Positions 10,747 through 20,600 of a stretch of 64,000 nucleotides of DNA are shown here, one piece after another. Each line of letters begins with the position of its first letter. The stretch's first letter is position 1. A program made the position numbers and the translations under genes. The stretch spans positions 84,287,256-84,351,255 of the forward strand of contig NC_088911.1 in the NCBI RefSeq assembly GCF_963576675.1, given 5' to 3'. The notes beneath the pieces are model-generated. The model made no database searches, was not told the origin of the DNA, and saw only the letters and a list, made by a program, of their open reading frames with translations. The stretch is from Euphorbia lathyris (Eukaryota; Streptophyta; Magnoliopsida; Malpighiales; Euphorbiaceae).

Positions 10747-13547
10747 GGGCTGGGCGCGGATCCTGGAGATACTGGACCGGACCGAATATCCGAGGAAAAA
10801 ACTCCGGAATTGGACCGAACCGTTGACTTTTTTTGGAGAACCGAACTGGATTGGACCGTTGACTTTTTGTCAAAGAACTGGACCAAAATTTATCCAGGAC
10901 CGGACCGATAACCGGATTGAATTGGATTGGATTGGACCGAACTGAAATAACCGAAAGTGCAGCAATAATAAATTTATATTTCATACATTAACTTTATATA
11001 AGGAGAAATATTATATAATATATATTTTGTAAGGTTTGGTAAACTAATTACAATAATATAAATTTATAATTTATTAATAAGGTATAACATTATTATATAG
11101 TCATAAAAATTATCCCGATTAATTCCCGTTTATAAAATGAAATAAAAAATATTTACCTAAAATGTAGACATGGAGAATCAAACACCTAACCAAATGGAAC
11201 ATTGTTAATCGCCTTAACCATCTAAACCAATTCTACTTCTTATTAACCATTTAATTAAGTAACAAATATTAGAAGTTTTAAATATTAAAATTTTTAAACA
11301 TTTTATAAAATAGAATCTCGTGCTTTTTTTACCTATTCTCTCTGCTTCGATTTTTTTCTAGGGTTCTATCTCCTCCACTGCACTCCATCGCCGCTACCAT
11401 CTTGCACACCGCTGCTACCACCACCTCGCACGCCGCCATCTCCACCTTGGACACCGCCACCTCCACCTTTTACCGATCTAAACTCTGATAAGTTTTCTAA
11501 ACTCTGAACTTTTATATTTCAATTTCTAAACTATGTGTTGTGTACATGGTGTAGATTTGAAGTTTTATATGTTCTGTGTTATATTTGAAGTTTTATATGT
11601 TAGGGTATTAGATATAGTTCTTAATTAATTCACAGAAGCTTCCTCTCATGGAAAATCAATTAGGAAAATTTTCTTCACCTGGTTTTTCAGCCATGGAAAA
11701 TTTTCTAGATAGCCACTCTCACCTTTCTCATCTCATCACCTCTTGTTCAATCGGGTATTATGGGGTCTTATAGCTAAAAAAGCTTTGCTTAATCTGCCAA
11801 TGGAGGACAACATCAATCTATGACCGAGATACCGACATTGATGAATTGAACCTATAGAAATGCAGCTATCTTTGCCTACCTCATCCGCCCTTAGTCAGAT
11901 AACCAAGAATCAAAGAAATTTGATCATCCAAATCTTCAGTGAATAATTAGAAAGTGGACAGCTTTTCTATTAAAAGCAGATTGTTGATCATTTGTTAAGA
12001 ATTCATAATTGTCAATGACATTTTGTTCTTCAAGTGATTGTGAAATATCACTGAAGAAAAGAATAGAGATTACAATAAATATCATGAAAATCCTCATAAG
12101 AGATACCATTTTTTGTGTGTTTATATTATGTTGAAATAATGGGAATGGAGAAAAGGGATGCTAATGAGTTGGTGGTACAAGTCATAAAGATTATTATTGC
12201 ATTGTTAGATGAGTATATAGTGCAAAATGTGCAAGAAAATGTGAATCTTGGAGCACATTCTTCTAGTTTGGATGAAGCGGATGATGACATTGATGATGAG
12301 ATTGATGATTATTTTTTTAATATTGATAAAGATATGTCAATTGAGGGAGAATGGGAAAGATATGTCAACGAGGCACCTGAAAAATATGTAATTGAGTTTG
12401 ACCTTCTATTGTGGTGGAAGGTTAATGCTATGTGATATCCTACTTTATCCAAAGTTGTAAAAGATGTTTTTGCAATTCAATGCTCAACTGTGGCTTCTGA
12501 ATCTACGTTTAGCACAAGTGGTAGAACTTTGGATCAATTTAGGAGTTCTTTAACTCCTGCTACAGCTGCGGTTTTGATTTGTTGTCAAGATTGGTTGAAA
12601 ACTTCAACTCAAGCTTTCAAGCATGAAGAAGAAGTTGAAGATCTTGATGCTATTGAAGAAGGTAATATTTACTTACCAATTATATTTCATAGTTTTATTT
12701 TAATTAAATGTTTATGAATAGTAACTATATAAATGTTATTTAATTTGTAGAAATTAGTTCTGATCCTGAAATTGCATCATCTCTTTTATCCATATTTCAA
12801 TTGGATATCTAAGGTTTTTTTAACCGAATCAAATGCACTTTGGTAAGCATATTTTTTTTCCTTTTACTTTTTGTTAGTGTGTTGATTAATTTTATTGAAG
12901 TGAAAGCTAATTAATTTAACATTTGTTGATTCACTAATATGGTAAATTTTATATGTTTATGTTGATGTTTGGCTTTTACTGCCTTTGCTTTGGAAAATAA
13001 GAAATTTGTTGTGTTAAGAAGATTCAATTACAAATTGGGATGATGATTAGAGAGATTTTGCTAATGAAGTGTTGTCTTTTTTGAATTAAAGGTTGTTTGT
13101 TTTTATGGATTTGTTATTTTGTAACTTTGATTTTGTAGGTTTTTTAGCCTTGTTGTCTACCGTAACTTTTAATACTTTGATTTTGTGGGTTTTTTTTAGC
13201 CTTGTTGTCTATTGTAACTTTTAATGAATGTTGTTTACTTCCTAAAAAAATATCATTTATTTCAAGTTATGTAAGATAATAAAATTTTGTAAATTAAATT
13301 TTTAATTTATTTTTTAGGACTTAAACTATTAGATATTTATCCGAATCACCGAAAAATTATATTGGATTGGACCGGAACCGAATCTCCGAATCCCCGAACT
13401 GGACTGGACCGAAATTTTGGGGCAATTCAATTCTGGAGATTTATTCTTTCAATCCAATCCTGGAGATTTCCTTTTATTAATCTCCGAATTTCAATCCAAT
13501 ACTGGAGATTCATGAATCCCCGACTTGGACCGAACTGTGCCCAGCCC
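10747..13547 (+). mobile_element. Nested hAT-type DNA transposon (2.8 kb, decayed)
   Basis: The ends are gggctgggcgcgg on the left and its complement ctgtgcccagccc on the right. Subterminal repeats such as ggaccggaccgaa, ctggagatt and ggattggaccg occur at both ends. A transposase dimerisation-domain remnant lies at 12115-12717. This termini type, together with the transposase, identifies hAT. It is inserted inside the 39-bp minisatellite. No 8-bp duplication is visible: the flanks are gaaccgta and taggtaag, which read as one intact repeat junction sharing only ta. Confidence 0.85.
12115..12717 (+). pseudogene. hAT transposase C-terminal remnant
   Basis: The reading frame encodes the C-terminal dimerisation region of hAT transposases (Ac/RICESLEEPER type). 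It has the acidic stretch DDDIDDEIDDYF, then LLWWKVN, then YPTLSKVVKDVFAIQCSTVA and SESTFSTSGR, and a final TPATAAVLICCQDWL. A TGA at 12433-12435 interrupts the frame between WWKVNAM and YPTLS, where relatives usually have an Arg. Upstream I see no BED zinc finger and no catalytic DDE part, so the element can no longer move itself. A GT at about 12662 followed by an AG before aaattagttctgatcctgaa may be the original last intron. Confidence 0.85.
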
Positions 13548-13684
13548 TAGGTAAGATGGCTAAAAAGCTACCTCGGTCGTGAACCGTAGGTAAGATGGCT
13601 AAAAAGCTACCTCGGTCGTGAACCGTAGGTAAGATGGCTAAAAAGCTACCTCGGTCGTGAACCGTAGGTAAGATGGCTAAAGAG
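13548..13684. repeat. 39-bp minisatellite, right part (about 3.5 copies)
   Basis: This continues the array at 10472-10746, with the same ggtaagatggctaaaaagct unit, on the other side of the hAT element. It breaks off at ctaaagagcag. Confidence 0.95.
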
Positions 13685-14028
13685 CAGAAAAGTTCTTTCT
13701 AACGATTCTGGATTCTTTTAAAACACCATTGTCTGGAGCTAGTGTCTCGAAGGTTTAATGGGAACGTGTTTTGGTCTGGAATGATATCGACTAACGATTG
13801 TTTTTCTGTTGACTGTCGTCTGTACTTTGACTGGTGTCACTGTTCTGTAAAAATTGGTTGTTGTCTAGACTTCATATCTTGACAGTATTGGTTGCTGTCT
13901 GAGAGAAATGCAGGCTGAAACGGACTGCAAATCGGAGGTCTGTGCACCAAGTAATTAATTATTTACTTTTTACCTTTATGTCAAATCGTACTTTTTTCAC
14001 TATTTACGGGAATGTCATTCCCTTTTCC

Positions 14029-14036
14029 TATATAAG
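14029..14036 (+). promoter_or_regulatory. TATA box of the antisense gene in the Tat element
   Basis: The motif tcctatataaggtgg lies about 80 bp upstream of the first ATG of the antisense gene. A CT-rich leader, cttctctctcctctttc, follows, as is common in plant 5' leaders. Position and orientation suggest a promoter that reads against the retrotransposon. Confidence 0.6.
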
Positions 14037-14114
14037 GTGGTGGGGTTTCATTTCAACCCCACACCTTCTCTCTCCTCTTTCTATCACTAGACTTCAATTT
14101 GGATTATTCTCGGG

Positions 14115-17100
14115 ATGGATTTAGATGAATGGGATGGCACTAGAGGCATGGACGAGGTTTACGTAAACCTGGATAGAGTGGATACCTTTCACGACCCTAC
14201 GACGCATTTGAGCAGGACACGCTGCAACGAGGTAAGTAATTTCTCACTTTTATTCGATTCGAACTCTAGGCTTTAGCATTCCTATACGAACATGATTTGC
14301 ATGCTAACCCTTAGACTGCCTTAGAGGACTTTAGCTAGAAAACGTGAATTCCTTTATTTACAAGTAACACCTGTTTATTTTTGTAAGAATGTGCGCTATA
14401 TGCATGTGAATAGTGACACTACGAATTTATGCATGCTAACAGTAAAAACGACGTGAATAGTGAAGACGTGAATAGTGAAAACGTGAATAGTGCAAATGAA
14501 TAGTAAAAACGTGAATAGTAAAGACTTAGCTAATGCGCGTGAATGTGAATAGTAAAAACGTGAATAGTGAAAACGTGAATAGTAAAAACTTAGCTAATGC
14601 ACGTGAATAGTAAAAACGTGAATAGTGCACGGGAATAGTAAAAACGTGAATAGTGCACGTGAATAGTGAAAACGTGAATAGTAAAAACTTAACTAATGCA
14701 CGTGAATAGTAAAGCCTAATCTATGCTCCTCGTCACCGCAGATGAGGGTGGATCAAAGAATTGACTAAACCTTACGTGAATGACCCTACCGGAGAGATTT
14801 TTACAGAAAATTGGTCCTAACTGACCGGATGTCTCTAGGTTAGAAAATGAAAGAATACCTTATCAATTGCATGCTTTAGGAGCTGTATTTAAATTTTCTT
14901 ATCTTGTTCCTTTTTAGTTCATTGAGATTTCGGGGACCACCGCCGAGGTTCATTCGTGGTATGATAGGCTAGGCGCCGCAGCAAGAGCCCGCGTGCGTGA
15001 GTTGGGCTTCGAGCCCTTTATTGCAGCGCTGCCCCGCACCAATGGGGTATGCGATCCTTTTGGCCTACGGGCCTTGTGTGAGCGGTGGGTTGGTTCGACC
15101 CACACCTTCCACCTTTCCTTTGGGGAGATGACTATCTCGCCTCGAGATTTTTCGCTATTTGACCGGATTGCGAGGGAGCAACACTCCCGTCCCTTTTCAT
15201 TTTGGTATGATGCGACCGCGGGTCGACCCTGCTAGGCTCGCTGCCTTGATTGGACTGGGAGTTCGCCTATGCGCCAAGTCTACTCCGGCGAAGTTTGTTT
15301 CCACCGCGAGCCTCTTGAGTAGACGAGATTTTTGCGAGACTGACGATACCGACTTGGCGGTTCGTAGCTTCTTGGTATATGCTCTGAGTGAGACGATTTT
15401 CCACACGAAGGGCGGGAAGGTACATGCGGGCCTCATTCAGGCACTCAGCGATTTGGATGCAGCGGCTTCCTACGATTGGGCGGGGGCAGGCTTAGCCTTT
15501 CTTTACAAGTTTTTGGATCTGACTTGCCGGAAGCGTAAGGACTTCGGTGGTTATACCTTTGCTCTGCTGGTACGTGACGTCTTCTTGACTTATCCGTCTT
15601 ATCTTCTTCGCATTTTTCACACTCCTAGTCCTCGTTTTTACCGCAGGTGTGGGCGTATGAGAGACACATCCTTCCCAGTCGGTCTCGATCTCGACCGAGA
15701 GTACTGAGGCCGCCTTTCATGACTCAGTGGAGGGATTTTGACTTGAGCGCCGAGAGGAGTCGGACAGTGTCGCGGCTTTTGGATCGGATCGACTGGCTGA
15801 CCCTCACACAGGTAGATTTTGCCTAATCATGCTTGGTTTTTTGTTTGAATCTTTCTGACTTTCTCTTTGTGCATTTTTTAGATTAAGTTCCGATGGGACG
15901 ACCTCGACTTCGGCCCTGGTTATACATATGTATCGATGATCCAGGAGCAGCAGTGTGTGCTCACCGGCCCCTGCGTGCGGGCGTGGTATTTAGGGGATCG
16001 AGGCATCACCGGAGTTAGGGACGCTCACTGGACGCCGGGCGAGATCCCCGTCTCTATGTTCGCGGTGCGGACCCTACCACTATCGGTCATTCGTCAGGAC
16101 CTGACCCGTCGGTATGTTGGTAGAGCGGTGTGGATTCACGCCGGGGCCGTGAGCCTTACTTGTCTACTCTGCTGAGCGCGAGGGATGCCCCGACGGCGGC
16201 GATGGAGGTGGATCCGGTGGCGGATATATTTTCGAGGGAGGCTGTCGCGGCAGTCTTTGGTCAGGAGGAGGTCCCGGTAAGTGATTCCATTCCCTTTTTA
16301 TTTTACCCCTTTTATTCATGAGATGTTCAGAGGTTTTATGGTGTGTTTTGTTTGCAGGAGGGATCCTGGAGAAGTGCCCACTTATCTGATTTCTTTGACG
16401 GCACTCGGGCTCAGACGCCAGTGTGCGAGCAGCCCTACTATATTGGCGAGTCCTCCAACGCTGCCCGACCGGAGAGGTCTTCCCTAGGCGTGCCTATACC
16501 AGACTATGGGAGAGATTATTCTATGATATGCTATGACGAGTCCGGGGCACCTTACGCGGGATTTGAGGCGGCCCCTCCTATCTTCTCCTCGAGGGTCCCG
16601 TTTGATCCCTCGGACGCTTCTCTGACCACGAGAGAGACTTGTACGGATTACGTGGGGCTGTCTGGTTATCTCCGAGACCGCCTCAGCTTGCGCTGCACCG
16701 ATCACCTGGTATGTATCATTACTGTACTTTAGTGTAGTGAAATGTATGCATGTATGTATGATTTATGTTTTTGCCTATGCTGCCTTTTATCTGTTCTTTT
16801 TTTCTTTTTCTGTAGAGCGATCTGCATGCCCACGAGCGGAGATAGAGCGAGCTAGTGCAGGAAGCTGATGCCCGAGTTGGTCATGTGTATCAAGAGAGGA
16901 ACGACCACTGGTCGGGGATGATGCGACGGGAGACTGAGGGTCGCCTTGCCATCGAGGAGAGGGCGCGTGATGAGTCGATCAGACGCCTTGCTGCAGAGGA
17001 GAGAGCACGAGCTGCTGATGAGAGAGCACGAGTTTCTGATGAGAGAGCGCGTGCTGCCGAGGAGGCACTATCTGCGGAGCGGGCATCACACCTGAGAGAT

Positions 17101-17133
17101 TTTGAGAACTATTGGGACTTTCCTCCGTATTAG
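14115..17133 (+). pseudogene. Antisense plant-mobile-domain-like gene with introns, inside the Tat element
   Basis: I infer six exons: 14115-14231, 14918-15569, 15647-15811, 15882-16276, 16358-16708 and 16816-17133. All five introns are GT-AG and fall between codons. Exon 2 has the signature of plant mobile domain (PMD, aminotransferase-like) proteins: GFEPF, then ERWVGSTHTFHLSFGEMTIS, and later the splice joins GYTFALL to VWAYERHILP. Exon 6 encodes a charged coiled coil with repeated ERARAADERAR and ends DFPPY. PMD proteins (MAIN/MAIL type) act in nuclear gene and TE silencing; relatives occur in retrotransposons. This copy is broken by a one-base gain in a T run near 15158, a frameshift at about 16100-16150, and a TAG at 16843. 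The gene runs opposite to gag-pol, so its introns would not be spliced from the genomic RNA. Confidence 0.8.
14398..14712. repeat. Minisatellite with about 15-bp acgtgaatagtaaaa units
   Basis: Variants of acgtgaatagtaaaa and acgtgaatagtgaaa repeat many times, mixed with a longer unit that contains cttagctaatgc. The array lies inside intron 1 of the antisense gene. It is a second tandem array in the region between pol and the 3' LTR. Confidence 0.9.
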
Positions 17134-17625
17134 GCTCGTTATGTATTGCTTTGTAGCTTTCATTATTGCTTTGTAGCTTTCATTGTTGCTTTGTAGCTTT
17201 TATTAGGGTTTCTCCGATGTATAGCTGATGTATAGGGAGTGGGGTGGATAGTAGGTAGGCTTCTTGTGAAAAGTAGGACAAGAAATGTATAACCCGTGAT
17301 TCATATTACCATGCATTCGGTAGATTATAATGATTCTAATCATTCTCGTCAAATATATTCATGCCTCTATTTATTTACAAACAACAGAAATACTTAGTCT
17401 CTTATACATTGTTTTTGTAATTGCTCAAGTTATAACTATTGTTACCAGGATCCGCCTTTCGGTTTTCGGATCTCGGCGATTTTTCTCCTCCCCTTTTACT
17501 ATCCCGGAATTTTTAAATGAGTGCCCTTTCGGGTTTTCACCCATTAGGATTTCCCTTATTGTTGCATAGGTCGCCCTTTGCGGGTTTTCAACCCATCGGG
17601 AATTTTGCTTTATTTTTCCTTTTTT
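17134..17625. other. Spacer between pol and the antisense gene
   Basis: The antisense gene (plus) and pol (minus) converge on this 0.5-kb spacer. It starts with three copies of a unit around ttgctttgtagctttcatt (17140-17200). Later it has two related segments around gccctttcgggttttcaccc and gccctttgcgggttttcaac. No gene is visible. Confidence 0.6.
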
Positions 17626-20600
17626 TTACGAAAAGTATTTCTTAAGCCTATCCAGGTTGGTAGGTTCGGAGAATTCCATATCGTCCATTGTGGTTAACTT
17701 TACCGCTCCTTTGCTTAGTATCTTCTTTACGACGAATGGTCCTTCCCAGTTAGGCCTGAACTTCCCCCTCGGGTCGGTGTGCGTCACACGGATCTGTTTC
17801 AGCACCAAATCTCCTTCTTTGATAGGGCTGGTCTTGACTTTTTTATTGAAAGCCCGAGCCATCCTTCTTTGATATAACTGTACATGGTAAAGGGCTTCCA
17901 TCCTTTTCTCATCAACTAACGCCAACTGCTCATATCGCCTCTTCACCCATTCCGTTTCGGGAATTTCTGCTTCCACTGCGATTCTCAACGATCGCTTTTC
18001 GATCTCAATAGGCAGGACTGCTTCTGTTCCGTATACCAAGGAGAATGGCGTTGCCCCAGTCGAGGTTCTGATTGTCGTGCGATAAGCCCACGACGCGAGT
18101 GGGAGGTGCTCATGCCAGTTCTGATGTGATTCCACCGTCTTTACGAGAATCCTTTTAAGGTTCTTATTAGCTGCTTCTACTGCCCCATTAGCCTGTGGAC
18201 GGTACGGAGAAGACCTGTGATGTTCAATGCCATATTCTCGGAAAAGATTCCTTACTTCCCCCTGAAACTGGACTCCGTTATCCGTGATCATGTGATGAGG
18301 TACTCCGAACCTGGTGATCAAGTGTTTTTCAATGAACTTTCTCATCTGCTTGGATCCCAGTTTGCTAAACGACTCTGCTTCTACCCATTTGGTGAAATAA
18401 TCGATGGCGACTGCAATAAACTTATGTCCATTTGAAGCATTAGGCCTTACTTCGCCGATGATGTCAATGCCCCAAGCAGCGAATGGCCAAATAGGTGCTA
18501 GCACATGTAGTTCCATGGCCGGAAGATGACTGCAATCGCCGTGGATTTGACAATCGTGACATTTCTTTGCATACTCGTTACAATCTCTTTCCATGGTGAG
18601 CCAATAGAAGCCTTGTCTGATAATTTTCTTAGCTAGTACTGCTCCTCCCATATGGGCTCCACAAATTCCCGAATGTACTGATTCCATTGCCTCGCGGGCT
18701 TCTCCCGCATCCAAGCATCTGAGTTGTAATCCATCAATGTTCCTTTTGTAAAGCAAGTCGTTGTGGATGACGAACTGACGAGCTAGCCTTCTAATCACAG
18801 CTTGATCCCTAGGTTCTGACTCTACCGGATATGTCCCATCTTTCATGAAGTTCACGATATCGAAATACCATGGTTTTTCATCTGTCCCTAACAGCATTAC
18901 GTCCTCGTAACATGGTTTGTGAGATCTTCTCAATACCAACGGCTTCGAAGCAAGGTTCCGGGGGTTGTCCCAAACTGACACCAAAGTAGCCAAGGCATCC
19001 GCCGCCTGGTTCTGTGCTCGAGGAATATGATAGAAACGACATTCCTTGAATCTTTGTGCCAACCCTTCTAGCTGATCTAGATATGGACGTAGTCTTTCTT
19101 CTCTTACCTCCCAGTTTCCTTGTGCCTGTTCAATGATCAACTTTGAGTCCCCCCAGATTTCGACATATGACGCTCCCAGTGCCGCTAATGACTCTAAGCC
19201 ATAAATGCACGCTTCATACTCAGCCATATTATTGGTGAGAGGGAATGATAACTTCTTGGCCATCGGGATCCTTTCTCCTTCCGGTGAGGTAAGTAGTACT
19301 CCTACTCCGGCTCCATTCGAATTAACTACTCCGTCGAAGAACATTTTCCACGGTATAACTTCGATTGCGTTCAAGTGCTCATCGGGGAAATCATAACTTA
19401 TCTCTTCTTCCTCTGAATTCAGGGGCTGGTTGGCCAGAAATTCTGCCACGGCCTTCCCTTTGATAACCTTCTTCGTCACATATTCAATGTCAAACTCGGA
19501 CAAAAGTAACAACCATCTGGCTAACTTCCCCGTCAAGGATGGAGTTTGGTATAGATACTTCACGGGGTCCATCCGAGAAATAATGATCACTTTATACGAT
19601 TGGAAATAGTGTCGCAGTTTCTTTGTCAACCATACTACTGCCACACATGTCTTTTCGATCATGTTGTACTTGAGCTCGTACTCCAGGAACTTCTTACTCA
19701 AATAATACACCGCGTGCTCCACACCGGTGTCTCCCTCTTGAGCCAACATTGCCCCAATAGATCGCTCCTCAATCGCTACATAGAGGAGAAGCGGCTTTCC
19801 TAGTTTAGGCGGTCTCAGCACTGGCGGATTAGACAAATAGCTCCGGATGCTCTCCAAAGCTTGCTGACACTTATCATTCCAAACAGCGGGTTGGTCTTTC
19901 CTTAGCAACTTAAAGATTGGCTCGCAGATTGCGGTGAGTCTTGCTATGAACCGACTGATATACTGAACCTGCCCCAGAAACCCTCTCACTTCCTTCTCAT
20001 TTCTCGGCGCCGGCATCTCCTGTATAGCCTTTACTTTATCAGAATCCACCTTAATTCCCTTATTTCCGATTACATAGCCTAAGATTTTCCCCAACGAAAC
20101 GCCGAAAAAGCACTTCTTCGGGTTTAACCTTAGCTTGAATTCTGCAATTCGGGCCAAAAACTTCTCGAGCGCGGCAAAATGCCCTTCTCTTGTCTCTAAT
20201 TTGACCATCATATCGTCCACGTAGACTTCTACCTCCTTGTGTATCATATCATGGAACAGTGTTGTGGCCATTCTCTGGTAAGTTGCCCCGGCGTTTTTCA
20301 AACCAAACGGCATTACCCTGTAACAGTATGTCCCCCACTCAGTTGTGAACGAGGTTTTCGCTTTGTGCTTTTCGGCCATCTGAACTTGCATGTAGCCCAT
20401 GAAACCGTCCACATTCGTGTGTAATACACTTGATGCTGCGCTGTCGATCAATACGTCGATATGAGGTAATGCGAACTCATCCTTGGGGCATGCCTTGTTA
20501 AGATCTCTGTAATCAACGCACATTCTCACTTTGTCGTCCTTCTTTGCGATGGGCACCACATTTGCGACCCAAGGGGGATAGTCGATTACTTCGATGAATC

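Noticed and set aside
10293..10886. Minus-strand ORF of 197 codons with a 13-residue repeat
   Set aside because: It is a reading of the 39-bp minisatellite and runs into the hAT end. There is no start context, domain or conservation to support a gene.
10472..14712. Tandem arrays considered as CRISPR-like repeats
   Set aside because: Units are contiguous without unique spacers, and the context is a plant retrotransposon.
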